Part shown: positions 23,576-36,199 of the stretch, piece by piece
Numbering within the stretch: position 1 is the first letter of the stretch
Layout: each line of letters starts with the position of its first letter
Source: Tipula vernalis
Taxonomy: Eukaryota > Arthropoda > Insecta > Diptera > Tipulidae
Length of the DNA: 64,000 nt
Direction of reading: 5' to 3'
Assembly (NCBI GenBank): GCA_958295665.1
Contig: OY282560.1
Location: forward strand, 46,190,333 to 46,254,332
The notes under the pieces: generated by a model
Told to the model about the DNA's origin: nothing
What the model saw: the letters and a program-made list of their open reading frames with translations, nothing else
The model's database searches: none
Position numbers and translations under genes: made by a program

Positions 23576-25684
23576 AGGCATACATCGCCTGACTGCAGAT
23601 AAACCTGCATCATGCTAAGGCGTCTTCGGACGTCTTTTCTCGTAGGTTTATCTGCCTTAACGTAACAGGTCACCCCAAATTAGAGGTATACCAAATCAAG
23701 TGGGTAAGTTGATTTATCATAACGGAACTGAGAGTCCAAAAAGGGCTCTTTTGGCCGGCTCGCAAATTAATTTTATTCCCATTTCAGTAATGATGGAGGT
23801 TCTGGGTGAAAGAGGCAAACAGGAGGCTATAATGGCCACCGCCTACTTTCCTGGAGACTCAAAGTTAATACCTCCACTTGAAGTTAGGCAGCCCATAGCT
23901 CATAGCAAACGCAATGGGCTGGCCTACCTGATAGGATTCGTTGCAAACGCGCACCACACGGTGTGGGGTAGCACGGACATCAATAACAGGGGTGACCTTT
24001 TTGAATTTCTGATCTCAAATAATGTAGACATATATAATCCTGACGGAATATAAACCCGAATTAAAAAAATCCAAAAGGGCTACCTGGAGGAATTTCTATA
24101 AGGGAATCAATGAAACGCCTTCTGCAGCTCGTCTCCAGAAAGTCCTTTCCAGGGATCATTCAAATGGTTTAGGACTTCTTCAGAAGCAAGATGGGAGGTT
24201 CACTGAAAAATATTTCAAAGCTTTCAAATCCGCTGGAGGGGATGGTATCTTTCCAGCTTTACTTCAAAAAGGTGTTGAGGAAATACTCCCCAGCTTGATC
24301 CAGATGTTTCGAGCAAGTTATGCTTTTAACTATATTCCGAAACTGTGGAAGAATGTGGGCGTTTGATAATACCTTCTATATTTCGATGGAGAGGGCAGCT
24401 ATGGAAAAAAGGGTTCCGCTTTCTACAACTAGGTGGATCCGTTCCATGCTGGAACATCGTGAGATTACTGCCAGACTAGGTGCAAGATAGAGCCACCAAG
24501 GCTTTCTGGGTTTTTCACAGACTGTATGCGCGTACTTGGGGAGTACAATCAATAATGATCTATTGGTCATTTTTACAATCATTAGGCCTATGGTAACCTA
24601 AGCTTCGGTTGTATGGTGGCCTGAAACTGAACAGAAGACAACGCATACTTTATTGAATAAGGTTCAGCGTTTAGCCGTGTTATGGGCTCAATAAAAAACA
24701 TGTCCAACCGCTGCGATGGAGTCACTTCTAGGACTGACACCATTACACCTGCATGTTAAAAAGGATGCTGCAATTATGGCCCTGAAAATGCAGACGGTCA
24801 GAAATATCAAACCAGGCAGTATGGTGGGTCATCTGGAAATCCTTAAGGAATTTTAGACAGATCCTACCATAGGAATGCCTTTCGACTGTATGACAGCTAA
24901 ATTTGACTCTTACAAACCATTTTGTGTTAGGTTACTTGACAGGGGTGTGTGGAGTGCATGTGGGTCATCCTTTAAGCGAGGGTTCATGGTATGGTTTACA
25001 GATGGATCAAAAACGGAAGGTGGGGCGGGGATAGGAATACACGGGAGTGGAACTGTCGTCTCGAAGTTCTTGGGCACCAACGCTACCGTTTTTCAAGCAG
25101 AACTACATGCTATAGAGCTTCGCGCTAGGATAGGCATAGCAAAAGGTCTAAACGATGCAAAGATTTATATTGTATTAGACAGCCAATCGGCCTTAAAGGC
25201 TCTTAGGTCTTGTACCCTTGAGTAAAGGCTATTATGGGATTGTCTGAAGGTTATTAAACATCTGGCAGGATCTAATAAGGTAACACATACTGGAATCGAA
25301 GGAAATGAGGCAGTTGATGGCCTCACCCGCGAGGGTTCTGCCTCTACATTTATTGGACCTGAACCCTTCTGCGGTGTCACTAAGGGACATTTTAGAGCAG
25401 CGGTAAAACGCTGGGAGGATGATCAAAAGTCCCCCTACTGGCGCAGAATTCCAGGTTTGCGACAGTCGAAGAAATTTTTATCACCTTCGTCTGTCAGGGT
25501 TAAGCAGTATCTTGAACATAGGAAACATGAGTTGAGGCTGCTTACTGGCTTCCTCACAGATCATGTCCCCTTAAGGTACCACATTAAGAAGATGGGCCTA
25601 AGTACTACAGATGGATGCCGCTTCTGCGATCTGGAAGCGGAATCAGCGGAACATGTTCTGTGCCAATGCCCAGCCATTTTCTAG
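23572..25684 (+). pseudogene. LOA copy C ORF2, decayed
   Basis: It starts with an APE-endonuclease N-terminus ('QINLHHAKASS') containing an early stop. 23700-24053 holds the endonuclease middle ('HHTVWGSTDINNRGDLF'). 24220-24350 holds the RT N-terminus ('GGDGIFPALLQKG', 'YIPKLWKNV'). 24990-25225 is RNase H with WFTDGSK, QAELHAIE and LDSQSAL, so all three acidic motifs are present. 25457-25684 is the C-terminal domain with CRFCDLEAESAEHVLCQC (C-X2-C-X8-H-X3-C). Stops and the deleted RT catalytic core make it inactive. Confidence 0.8.
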
Positions 25685-25849
25685 CAAATACTGCAACATC
25701 TAGGAGGGAGAACAACGAGCCCAGATAGTATGTATCTTTTGTATCGGAGAAATGATTCTTTATTTCACCTGCTCTAAATAAAAATGCAATCGACCGGTTG
25801 ATATAATAAATCAACTCACTTCTCATTCTAACTAGCCATAGAACCAGAA

Positions 25850-27840
25850 TTTATTCAGTTTTTAGTTTAAATCCTATATTCTTCAACTAACTACCACTCC
25901 GAGGGTATAGCGAGAGGTAGAAGTGAAGTGGCCTGTATAAATAATAAAATTTGAAAGACTTTCCAAAGTATTTTGAGTTTCCATTACCTAAATAGGTCAA
26001 ACAAGAGGGTGCGCGGACTTAAATCGAAATCAAAATACTTAAGAGCCTTAGAAAACGAATTGAAAGCAATCGATTCACTTTTAGTAGCCAAAAGAAAGAG
26101 GCAAAGAATAGGATTACCTGCAGTCGGTTAAAAGTTTAAGTGGTTAACTTACTTATTAAGGGAGCATCAGAATCATTAAACAACGTTGAAAGTTAGGCCA
26201 CAAAACATATCGACAAAGTTTTCTATTGTAAAATATTTTAATCGTTTGGAGCAAGGTTCATACCCCACCACATGGTAAGGATAAAGATGAAACCTTCTCC
26301 GGGCTGTGAAGAAGACAAAACAATTACACTGCAAACAATTATATACTGTAACATTATGCTTACATTTAATGATTACTACGTTGCACAATTTACTATTCAA
26401 TGCAGCGTAAAATAAAATGTAGACTTAACAAATTCAAGTTTAAAGTTTTGCTTTCGCAGGAGTTCCCCATAATTTTGTTGACAAATTCTATTAAACCCGT
26501 ATTGCGAATACATTCATGAAAGGAGTGTTAATTGTTTTGTTATTCCGTCAGCCAAGGTCGCGAAATTATTTTATCTTCGTAATACGTAAATATCAATTCA
26601 GGGTCATCACAGACAAAGGGTATACGGTTCTTGAATGTACCTTTTTTAAAGGTGTTGTCTTTCATGATACAGATCATATAAATAAACCGAATGATATGAA
26701 CGTCTTTAACTTTCATCAACACAGGTTCATTAAACTACCATACAAATCTGATGAAATTTTTGAAAAAACGAAAATCATGCTAAACTGCACATTCCATTGT
26801 AGTGCGGTTACCAAAATAAGCAATTCATGATTAAAAAAATCACACGTGCAACATGACACCTACCATTAGTCATTATGTACTTTAAACAATATTTGCAAAA
26901 TGCTTTATCATAACAGCTAGTAAATTAGCAGACTGCGATAAACAAGAAGTAGCAAAAATGTCAGGAAAAATTTTGTCAAATTAAATTTCGATTTGGTGAT
27001 GACAAATCAAGAACTTAGGCACGTAATTAATTAAAACTATTTTGTATTTATTAGTAATTATGTGATGATTTTGTCACTATCGTAAATTGGTCGATGGACA
27101 AATTAATTAACATCGGAATTTTATACTGCATATACAACGCTGCATTTTATTGCTTATGCTAATTGATTTATATGAGTTTTTGTACAGCTTTTGTACGCTA
27201 ATTCATTTGTTTTGTGAAATAAATGTCATTTAGTTATATCAGTTAATTATCGAGCCATTATACATATGAGAGAAAGACAAGTAAAAATAATCGCCTACGT
27301 ATGCTTGGCATTGACCTTTGATAATTGTAAATTACTTAATCAAGTTAATAATAATCGGCTGAAATTAATTTAAAAAAATTGAAATAACTGTCGAAAAGCC
27401 TGAACCAATCCTCGATCAGGCATTAAGCATATAGCCCTAAAACTGTCGAAACTTCCCATTTGCGCTATTTTAGCAGTATTGCAGTTTCCCTGCATCGAAA
27501 AGTCTAAGTTGAATTTTCGAGCCAAAAGAGCCTAATCAACAGTGATTTTCTCAAGATTACACTTACCTCTCTCAATAGTATCCAGACTTCAGTAATATTT
27601 TCATCCTTATGACAGGCGCCAGCAACTAGGGCGTACATGATGCCATTTGAAGCCAAATCTAAGATGACGTTGTCTTACTAAATACGTATAAATACGTTGT
27701 GGATCGTGCAATTTTCCGTGTCGCTCGAACGTGACAAAAAGTCTGCGACCAGATTAAACCCGTCTTCGAAGTTATTGCGCTTACCAATGGCTTGGGGTCC
27801 ATATAGATAGAAGTAACTGTTCATTCTATGAAATGTTTGA
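25850..27840. other. AT-rich stretch without recognisable gene
   Basis: A 104-codon open frame (26516-26830, +) has no recognised motif, no splice or promoter context and strongly AT-biased composition, so I do not call it a gene. 26990-27400 is another TAATTA-rich island. Confidence 0.45.
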
Positions 27841-28188
27841 AATGCTTGATACTCAAGTATATGGCCATAAGAGTTCTCGATAAGATTGGAGATGATTGGA
27901 GTTTTCGAGAGAAAAATGCAAGTATGGTATCCAATATCCGTTGTGTTGTTGCTGTAGCACTGCTCCTACAGCAGTACCCGTAGTGTTTATAGTTCTGTTG
28001 AACATTGCGTTGTTCAATGGTTGTGCTGGGAACGTCGCTGATGCTCGCGCTGTTTTAGCCTCAACAAATGATTCCTGACAACTATTCGGCCAAGAAAAGT
28101 GTTTCTTTGGCGAGAATTTTGGCGAGTTCTGCCACAAAACAGTGAATTTCTGTACAATTTTGATGATACACTTGACGATATGCACGTA

Positions 28189-28785
28189 CTAAGTCGATTT
28201 TTGAAAAAATTTCACTTCCGTGCAGAGAGACTGAGATGTCTTGAATATAGGGTATCGGGTATCTATCGGGCACGGTGCACGATAGTACCCACACGGTCTC
28301 CAGTCATCTTGGTTTTTCTTCCTGACGTGATGATGTGGTAAAAATACAAGTCGGCGAGGAATTGAAAATTGGAGTTGACCCTTAGTTAGGATGTGGTGTA
28401 CCACATCTTTATCATATTGAGGTGGTGATGTTAATGATGGGAACTTGCCTAAAAGGGCTTTCAATTTTGGCATTTTGGTAATGACATCCATAGCAATTAC
28501 TGTCAGTAAAGTGGTACGATCGACTAATTTTGTATTTTCCAAATTTACAATTAGGTTAAACTTGGTCAGAAAATTGGCTCCGATAATCGGGCGATTGACT
28601 GAAGCGGTATTAAAAGGGTAGACAAAATGTGTACGTAAACCTAGTTTTATTGTTAATAGAGTTTGTCCATGAGTGCTTATATTTGTTCCATTTGCTGCAG
28701 ATAGGCAGTTTTGTTTTCTGTTAGGTCGAAAATTTTTAATTGGGACAACAGACATATCTGCACCTCCGTCAATCAAAAATGACAA
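28189..28785 (-). pseudogene. Gypsy protease-RT fragment
   Basis: A 198-residue open frame. The protease active site appears as FLIDGGADMSVVP at the N-terminus (family DTGA/DSGA, here DGGA). It is followed by LSAANGT, 'LGLR' and 'RPIIGANFLTKFNLIV', which form the flap and second half of the retropepsin fold. The C-terminal part is the RT N-terminus with 'QDDWRPCGYYR' (normally W.PCGDYR). Retropepsins cut the element polyprotein. The RT part is truncated. Confidence 0.8.
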
Positions 28786-28829
28786 TTTGCTGTTACGACA
28801 CTGAATGAAGAGGCGACGGCTTTTACGCC

Positions 28830-29190
28830 CTAGTACTTTTTTCCTTAGTATTGCGGCTGCGGGGAGTTTCTACGTGAAAAGTTGCCGCTTGGTCTGAATG
28901 AATTTTGTGATCCCCTATAGGGAGAGCGTGGTCTGTTATTTGAATTTAAAAGCTCATTAGATCGCATTGCTCCGAGTTCTTGACGTATTATTACCTTGAT
29001 TTCATTCATAACGGTAGCTGGCAAAGCATCCAGTACGTTTTGCGTTAAGGCTAATATTGATTTCATTAGTTCTGGTAAACCAATTAACCATAATCTTTGT
29101 AACAGTTCTTCCGAAGCTTCTTTGGAAGTGTCCGCTAGGTTTATTAGTTCACGGTAATTTTGAGAAGGACTGTTGTCTCCTTAGCTACTC
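28830..29190 (-). pseudogene. Gypsy gag fragment
   Basis: It contains a gag capsid C-terminal helix region ('LLQRLWLIGLPELMKSILA') followed by a basic Arg/Ser/Asn-rich tail ending near the protease. The frame is broken at about 29066. It directly precedes the protease piece, so both belong to one element. Confidence 0.65.
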
Positions 29191-29194
29191 CAGA

Positions 29195-29900
29195 TAGATT
29201 AGGTTAGGTTTGGGTGGCGGTCCACTAGGACCAGGCATAGAAACAAAAATGGTCCGTAGCCATTCACTCATTGGAACCATTTTGAGCTGTGAACAAAGCG
29301 CTGGATACTCTTGACGTCCATCCTACAGAGGTCCGTCAGGTCTTTAAAGAAGGGTGCCCCTAGAAACTTTAGTCTGTTCCGTGCCAGACGAGGGCAGGTG
29401 CAAATAAGATGAAGTACTCTCACTTCCTCCGCTTCGTCCTCGCAACTACGATAGTAGTCATTTGAGAAGACACCAAGTCTACTCACACGCCTCCCTATGA
29501 GACAGTGACCCGTAATCACGGGCAAGCTGTTTGGATCTCGCCAAGTCCAACTTTGGCCATACCTGCCAAGTTATTACGCAAGAGGTGATACTTGACCATC
29601 TGTCATTCGTCAGCTTGCTACCTTTTTCCTGGAGCAGCAGTTTGCATACCGCAAGGGGCATTTCAATATCATTTTTGCTTTCTGAGAAGTGGTCCATTAT
29701 ACCACGTCGAGCCAGTTCATCGGCGTTTATATTCCCTGTACTTATGTAATGTCCTGGCACCCATAAAATGTGGATGTTGAACTGATCTGCCATCTCGTTA
29801 AGAGATGAGAGGCAGTTCTGGACTACTTTCGACGTGAGGAGGTATGACTGAAGCGCTTTAATGGCAGCTGATGTTTCTTATAAGCAATCCCAATCCATTT
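29195..29900 (-). mobile_element. LOA-clade LINE copy D, 5'-truncated 3' end
   Basis: The minus strand carries the end of RNase H ('HILWVPGHYISTGNINADEL', 29793-29730) and the downstream region. Then comes the C-terminal domain ('CPRLARNRLKFLGAPFF') and a 3' end with 'aacctaacctaatc' at about 29195. It lies between the Gypsy gag and a BEL fragment, so it inserted at or near their junction. 5' truncation is usual for LINEs. Confidence 0.8.
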
Positions 29901-29929
29901 TCATCATTCCACTTACTGCATTTTTAGGG

Positions 29930-30602
29930 TTACGACTCTAACTAAGCCATCGTTTCTTCGCTTGGCTCGGGCATTGTCTTCGTATGTTTGCCTTTCAGAA
30001 AATGTCCAGGTCACTGGAAACAGTAGCCGTAAATTTAGACATGCTTTCATTTGGGAAACTACCCTATATTCATTTCTACATACGTCAAATGTTTAATGGA
30101 TTTGACAGCTGATTCCCAAAGTCCGCCTATATTTGGTGCTCTTGGTGGTATATAATCCCGCTGAGTACCTATCCTCTTTTGAAAGCTCTTCTGACCATTT
30201 TCCCGATAGCTGTTTTACTGCAAGCGTGAGTTCGTTCCGCATAAGTTCAAGGTAATCTTTATAGCTTTTGCGACCTCGAAGTGGTGAACACCGTTTGCGG
30301 CAAATTATGCATCTATTGATGTAAGTTTTTACTGCTAATGGACCTTTAATAATCCAGTACCTTTGCCGAATAAAAGGCAGTGTAAGCGTCTTTCCTCCCT
30401 GTAAGGTCATCTTATGTGCATAATCTATTAGAAGCCATGTTAAGTGACCCTTATGAGGCAGTATTATTGGATGTTGATGATTGAAAGCAGTCCTGGCCTT
30501 GGATAGTCTTCCGCCTACTCGCAGTAACCCATTCTCATCTATTTTTGGATCAAGTGATCGAAGTTGAGATTCAATGTGAGGTTCTAGTATTTGGTTGTTC
30601 AT
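29930..30602 (-). pseudogene. BEL/Pao pol fragment: integrase N-terminal region
   Basis: It reads 'DENGLLRVGGRLSKA', 'HPIILPHKGHLTWLLIDYAH' and 'RQRYWIIKG', then a Cys pair ('CIICRKRC'). This is the HHCC-containing segment upstream of the BEL/Pao integrase core. The downstream part around 30070 shows decayed words, and the catalytic D,D,E triad is lost. No LTR found. Confidence 0.8.
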
Positions 30603-30679
30603 TTTTCAAATCTAAGGACATAAGCGATGATCCTTACTGCCTTAGTGAGTGATGAACAGCGCTCTATAGCACATAATAT

Positions 30680-30837
<158 letters not shown>

Positions 30838-31099
30838 ATATAGATTGAATTTCAACAATCCTGTTTTAAACTTATTTGCTTTTAGCTACTTATTAGCTTT
30901 AACAGCATTGTTCATTGTTGTTGTATTAATACTGCTTGTTCTATTGTGATCGCGCCTTTTTTGCAGCTGGGAATTGTTAACCGTCTTCTTGTGCTAGGGT
31001 TAAGTTAGGTTAGTTTAAAGTGGTTGCTATCACACACTTAGGCCAATAGTGGCCCATTGTGATACCACAGGATCTTATCTCCCCTTTACCCCTGAAACC

Positions 31100-34000
31100 A
31101 TCCAGTGCTACTTATGTAGCGTGAAATATCTCGTACTCCACAGTTCGCGAGTTTCGAAGGGCTGTCCATACCGTACACACCTAAGTATTTATGTCTTCTG
31201 TATGACAGTGACAGACAAGAGCAAAGGAAGTGATTTATAGTCTCTTCCTCCTCCTCGTCCATGCAACTTCAACAACACAGCAATCGAAGCACAATTGCTG
31301 ATTTTGGATTTTTATAGCTCTGAATCGTCTGATCTATAGTAAGGTGATTTTCATCAAATCGAATTCTCTATAAAATGTACGGAAATAATTATGGCATCTA
31401 AATACGCGTTGGCACAGCAGTTACAGGTCTCGAGACCGGTCATTAACGGTATCAAGAACTGAAATCGGAGCACAATTGCAGATTTTGGATTTTTTACTGC
31501 TCTGAATCGGCTGATGTACACTATACTAATTTTCAATGGAATCAAGAAACCTAAATACTCGTTGGCCTAAAAATTTACAGGTCCTGAGGCCTCAGTCATT
31601 TGTCTGTAGACCTAGTTTTCTCGCGTGTTCCCCAAAAAGGCAGTGTCCTGTCAGTATCCCTAAGACCAATCCTAACTCTCGTCTTCCCAGGAATATCAGT
31701 GCCTTGGAGCGCCGCAAGTCCAGTTTTGGCCAAACCTGTTTTGTTACCCTGCACGTGAGAGTGTTGGTCCATCTCTCATTTGTCAAGGCGATTGCCTTTC
31801 TACTGAGCGCTAATTTGAGCGCTGCTATAGGCCTCCCCAGACCTGCCCTTTCCGTCTGCATCTGGAGAGTCGTACCGTACCTAGCTACTTCGTTCGCCCT
31901 GCAGTTCCTCGTGATGTCCGAGTGACCAGGGGCCCAGATTATCTGGATACTGAAATACTCGCTCATCTCATTAAGAGTTGATCGATAATCCAGCGCCACC
32001 CGTGACTGTCCACATAAATAGCGATATCCCTTACTGATACCACATTATGCTTCAACCATGTCACGACTTCCTCGATCGCCACCACTTCAGCTTGGTACAC
32101 GCTGCAATAGTCAGGAAGACGAATAGAAATATTAACATTAAGCTTCTCACAGAAGACTCCGGCTCCTACCTTACCATCTAGCTTAGAGCCGTCCGTGAAA
32201 AATTGTACTGCCTCGTTTTCCAGTATTGATCCGTCCCTCCAGGATTCCCTTGAAGGACAGACGGTCCGGAACCCTTTAACAAGGTTGGTATAACATAGTC
32301 TAGATTCACCAGTTCATAACTTAGTGATCCAACTATCGTCGAGTGCCCCACCTGCAGACACTTCCACTGAGAGACCGCTGTTAATCGCATAGAACCTCGG
32401 CTGCCTTCTTTTAACCAAAAACCTCTACTTGAATAAGGTAGAACATAACCTCCAAAGCGCGAGTAGGTGTCATCATAAGCGCCTCGCTTATAGGCATGCA
32501 GGCCGTTCTTTGCACCCTTTCAATTTTACTCCTGTATGTTACCTTGTTCGGAGCTGGCCACCACACGCCCACTTCGTACATAAGTACAGGTCTCACTACG
32601 GCAGTGTACAGCCAGTGTACCAGCTCCGGTTTCAAACCCCATCTCTTACCTATGGCGTTCCTGCACGAGTAAATGGCTACAGTGGCCTTATTTACCCTTT
32701 CTAACGTGTTAGGCATCCAGCTGAGTTTACTGTCCAAGATTATGCCCAAGAATCTCGCTCTATCAGAAAAAGTCACTCTAGTGCCGTTTATCGTAGGCGG
32801 GCAAACTACCGGAATTTTATACTTCCTGGTAAAAAGTACCAGCTCTGTCTTGGACGGGTTGATCCCTAATCCACATTTGCTGGCCCATTTGGTAACCATC
32901 AATAGTGCATTCTGCATAACATCTCTAATCGTGTCCAAATATTTACCTGATACCGCTATCGCTACATCATCTGCGTACCCTACAACCAATATACCTCTCT
33001 CTCCAGTTCCAACAGCAATTCGTTAATTACCATACTCCAGAGAGAAGTGGACATTACACCTCCCTGCGGGGTTCCTCTAACCACTCGCCTTCTAATTTTG
33101 GACTCCCCCAGTTCTGAGGTAATAACCCTGCTTAACAATATACGTTTAATCAACCGATTTATAGAGTAATCCACCTTCAAAGCTGACAATCCCTCCATGA
33201 TCGCCTCCGTTTTACGTTATTAAAGGCACCTTCAATATCGAGGAGTGAGACCATATAGAACTCCTGCGAGTAAATTGACTTCTCAATTGTGCGTACCAAA
33301 GCTTGCAAGGCTGTGTCCACCGACCTCCCTTTACAATACGCATGCTGTGAAATTGCCCAATTGCTGGATTCAATTTTTGATCGTATAAATACATCCACTA
33401 TCCTTTCCAATGTTTTCAGCAGAAAGGATGATAGAGTTATAGGCCTCAGGTCCTTCGGATAAGCATGCGAGCTGTTTCCGGCTTTCAAAATTAAGACCAC
33501 CTTGACCTCCGTCCATTTCCTAGGAATATAGACAAATTTCAGACATCCTCTGAAGATCATATCAAGCCAGGGAAGGATGACTGCCAAGTTCCTCTGGATC
33601 TCCGCTGGTATAATCCTATTTGGGCCAGCCGATTTATAAGGCTTAAACTCGTTCATTGCCCTACATTTCTATTGAAGGTGTTTCTCGATGAGCCCTCGGC
33701 TCCGTCGAGTCATCGAGGCTTCCCGTAAAGTGCGTATTTATTAGAAGATTCCAAACTAAAACCTGTCCATGACCCATCCGGCCTAATTAAATAACTAGGA
33801 CTGGTTGGGTTGGTAGAAAAAATCTTCCAAAGGCGGGAAGTCTCAGGTACCTCTTCCATTTTACCACAGAAGAGTCTCCAGGACCCCCTTTGTGCCTTCC
33901 TTAACTCTCTTTTATAATTCCTCAGGTCCTCCTTATATGAGTCCCAATGCCGAGCTTCCCTGGTATTCTAGCCCTACTAAAGCCTACCCTACAAGCCTTC

Positions 34001-34732
34001 CGATAGGTCTCCAACCCAGTGAACCACCATGTCGGCTTCTGTTTGTCCCTAGGTTTTATCAGGGGGCACGCAGCTTTAAATGAAAGATTGCATGCCTTTG
34101 TGACAATATCAACCATGCAATCCAGTTCTTCTACTGTCGCCGAAAGTTCTGGAACCTCCAGCGGCAATACCTCCTCTAACACCTCCCCATATTTGTTCCA
34201 GTTTGTCATTCTAGGACTCCTGAAGGCTTTCCGGGTAACAGGGTTGATGTTGAGGTTATATATTACATACCGGTGATCAGAGAATAAGTGCTCATTCTCC
34301 ACTCTCCATCCCCTGATCATAAGAAAAATAGTATCTGACGCAAATGTCACATCCAAGACATCCTGTCGATTCCTGACAATAAATGTTGGTTCCCGCCCAA
34401 TATTGCAAGCTAAAAGCTTAGTATTTAATAAGTATTCAAAAAATAACTCACCCCTTTCATTAATGTCTGTGCTTCCCCAGATTGTGCGATGCGCGTTTCC
34501 ATCGCATCCAAGTATGACACCTACCTTTCTTTGACCTGCTTCCCGGATCAGTTCCCCCAGGTTATCCGGTTGGACCTCCTTCTCCCGATCCATATAGGCT
34601 GAGGCTAGCCATAATTTTTCACAGCCAACCTCAACGCTCGTCGAAGCCCTCACCTGACTTAGTCAGCCTGAGAACGAGGGCTGCCGAGGCAGCCTTCGTG
34701 TGATGCAGGTTTATTTGTACAATGTTAACCAT
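31100..34732 (-). pseudogene. LOA copy E ORF2: endonuclease, RT, RNase H (broken)
   Basis: It starts with ATG at 34732 ('VQINLHHTKAASAALVL'), after which part of the endonuclease is deleted. 34653-33922 continues with 'GCDGNAHRTIWGSTDINERG' and catalytic 'SDHRYV'. The RT N-terminus is at 33656-33177 ('YKSAGPNRIIPAEIQ', 'DLRPITLSSF'). The palm is at 33198-32960 (RGTPQGGVMS, YADDVAI) with a frameshift near 32990. The thumb is at 32411-32700 ('HWLYTAVVRPVLMYEVGVWW'). RNase H follows, with its C-terminal half at 31999-31830 ('IIWAPGHSDI'). The C-terminal domain resumes left of the insertion (31267 leftwards) as 'DEEEEETINHFLCSC'. It cannot encode a complete protein. Confidence 0.85.
31268..31592 (-). 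repeat. Isolated satellite-related dimer inside LINE ORF2
   Basis: Two degenerate monomers of the 1-7263 satellite, in minus orientation, separate LINE residues 'LGLQTND' (right) from 'DEEEEETINHF' (left), which are adjacent in related copies. Shared words include 'gattcagagc', 'aatccaaaatc(t/a)gcaattgtgct' and 'ggtctcgaga'. Its ~325-bp length equals one array dimer. No clear terminal repeats or target duplication were seen. Confidence 0.85.
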
Positions 34733-36034
34733 TGTGACCTACCTTATTCATCTCTTCCTCTACTTCCCGTATCGGAAAAGTAACCCCTGGACAACCGCCG
34801 CTATCCGTCGTTTCGCCGCCCGTCTTCGCTTTTAATTTTTTTATGTGGTCGCCATTGCCATCCCCCTCTCGCGGAAACTTCAACAGGTTTTCCCCATCAG
34901 AGTCCAGAGAAAGGGAGCAGGCTTGAACAACCATCATTTCGGTATCCGTATCCGTCTCCGGAAAATTAGTACATTCCTTCCCGACGTTTACCCCAGGCTG
35001 GTTTCCCACTTGCGTGTCCACTTCATCCTTCATATACACATTGAGAGTGATCGACCTGAATTCGAAGCTGATCACTCCCTTTGTTTCCGCGAGGAGAGTT
35101 AGGGACTAACTGTTTAACAGCATAACTGTCAACTTATAAAACTCCCTTTGGCCTCCTCTTGTTTCACTATTTTCCAGTTATTTGCCGGAAGATGTGGGTT
35201 ACTGGCCTGGATGATCTCAATGACCTCCTCAGGCTTCTCTGGCTTGGTTGGCAACCAGACGCGTGCCATCGGTCTATTCGGAATTTCCTCCTTACTGGCC
35301 GCCTCCAGCTTCGTGCCCTGCCATACCTCGCCTACTTTGGACACTACCATTCTATACAGATCCACCGATCTTTTATCTGAGCACACAGTCAACTTAACGT
35401 GCCCCTGATACCACCCCGCATCCCTACAGGACGGTGGGGACCCTGGATTATCTCTCAGGACTTCCAAAAATACGGAGTTCAGTTCGTTGTAAACCAACTT
35501 CCATTTTTCAGCCGTAATGCTCCCGTCTTCCTGACCCCTGTCAATGACTGCTAACATCAAGGCATGCTCCTTCAAAATTTTGCTGAACAGCTTCATCTTT
35601 TGGTCATTTTGGGCTCCTGTGGTCACCTTGACTCGTTTAGCGTCGCCCGGTACTTCCTCATCAAGTGACCTCATTTTTTTCGAACCAAGATCCTTATTGA
35701 AAGTGCCGCTGCCGACAACTTTCCTCGCCCATGCCAAAGATTCCTTTTGTTCTGCTGTTAACTGGCCCTCTCGGGTCGCAGTCAGCCTTTCCAAAATTCT
35801 GTGCGCCGACCGTTTTTCACGATATCGTCGCTTCGCCGGAGGGACCCCTTCCGATCCCCTGCTTTTTTGGTTTGGCTCCGGTTCCGCCTCTATCTGGTTT
35901 TAATGTTACGGTAACACTTCCCCCGCCGCTAAGGAGGGAGCCCCACCTTTAAGGTTCAAGGTACTCCCTTCCTTGTTTCTTCCCGGTTTTTGAAGGGTAC
36001 CGGCCCCTATTTCTTTGATTTTGGTATCATTCAT
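34725..36034 (-). pseudogene. LOA copy E ORF1 (gag-like)
   Basis: ATG at 36034-36032; a shift near 35900 is followed by a long open part (35794-35129, 221 codons) and, after a shift at about 35100, a last part (35075-34725). Conserved blocks shared with copy A: 'SLAWARKVV', 'GSITAEKWK', 'NPGSPPSCRDAG', 'VKLTVCSDKRSVDLY', 'GEVWQGTKLEA' and 'ANNWKIVKQEE'. The C-terminus is acidic and Ser/Thr-rich. Its stop TAA (34727-34725) lies 5 nt inside the ORF2 start, giving an 8-nt overlap. Confidence 0.8.
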
Positions 36035-36199
36035 GCTATTCCCGCGAGTATCGGAGAAATATGGGTCCACATGTGCAGAGATCCGTATACACAGGTAAGG
36101 CTAAATACAACTGGAGGTCGCCAGGTGTCCAGAGGGATCCGTTAGCGACTGGGCTTTGTTAAATGGGCCCCCAGCCTAGTTGATCATCAGCATGGGTCG

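Larger units (their letters stand above)
22585..25850 (+). mobile_element. LOA-clade LINE copy C (RT core deleted)
   Basis: The leader at 22590-22725 is nearly identical to that of copy A ('accagactgggggcccagc', 'agtcgctaacggtgga', 'gcggatctctgcacagat'). It continues through a decayed ORF1 (about 22740-23575), the ORF2 start at 23572, endonuclease pieces, the RT N-terminus and then RNase H and the C-terminus. Most of the RT palm is missing around 24370. The 3' end is vague near 25850. Confidence 0.8.
27840..29190 (-). mobile_element. Ty3/Gypsy element remnant (gag, protease, start of RT, RNase H)
   Basis: The minus order is gag C-terminal half (about 29180-28830), protease (about 28790-28560), the protease-RT linker, an RT piece around 28290-28190 ('KIDLVRAYRQV') and an RNase H piece (28060-27870; 'AVGAVLQQ', 'YRELLW'). 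The RT palm is deleted between the last two. The protease-linker words resemble the Kabuki/CsRn1-like group of insect Gypsy elements; that assignment is from memory. Confidence 0.8.

Noticed and set aside
22731..23585. Minus-strand frames at 22.7-23.6 kb
   Set aside because: Antisense to the ORF1 region of LOA copy C; no motifs of their own.
26516..26830. 104-codon plus-strand open frame
   Set aside because: No signal peptide, domain or splice support; an overlapping frame on the other strand is also open.
31536..35952. Long plus-strand frames opposite LOA copy E (for example 31536-31925, 34019-34276, 35544-35903)
   Set aside because: Antisense shadows of the LINE coding frames, which carry the recognisable endonuclease, RT and RNase H motifs.
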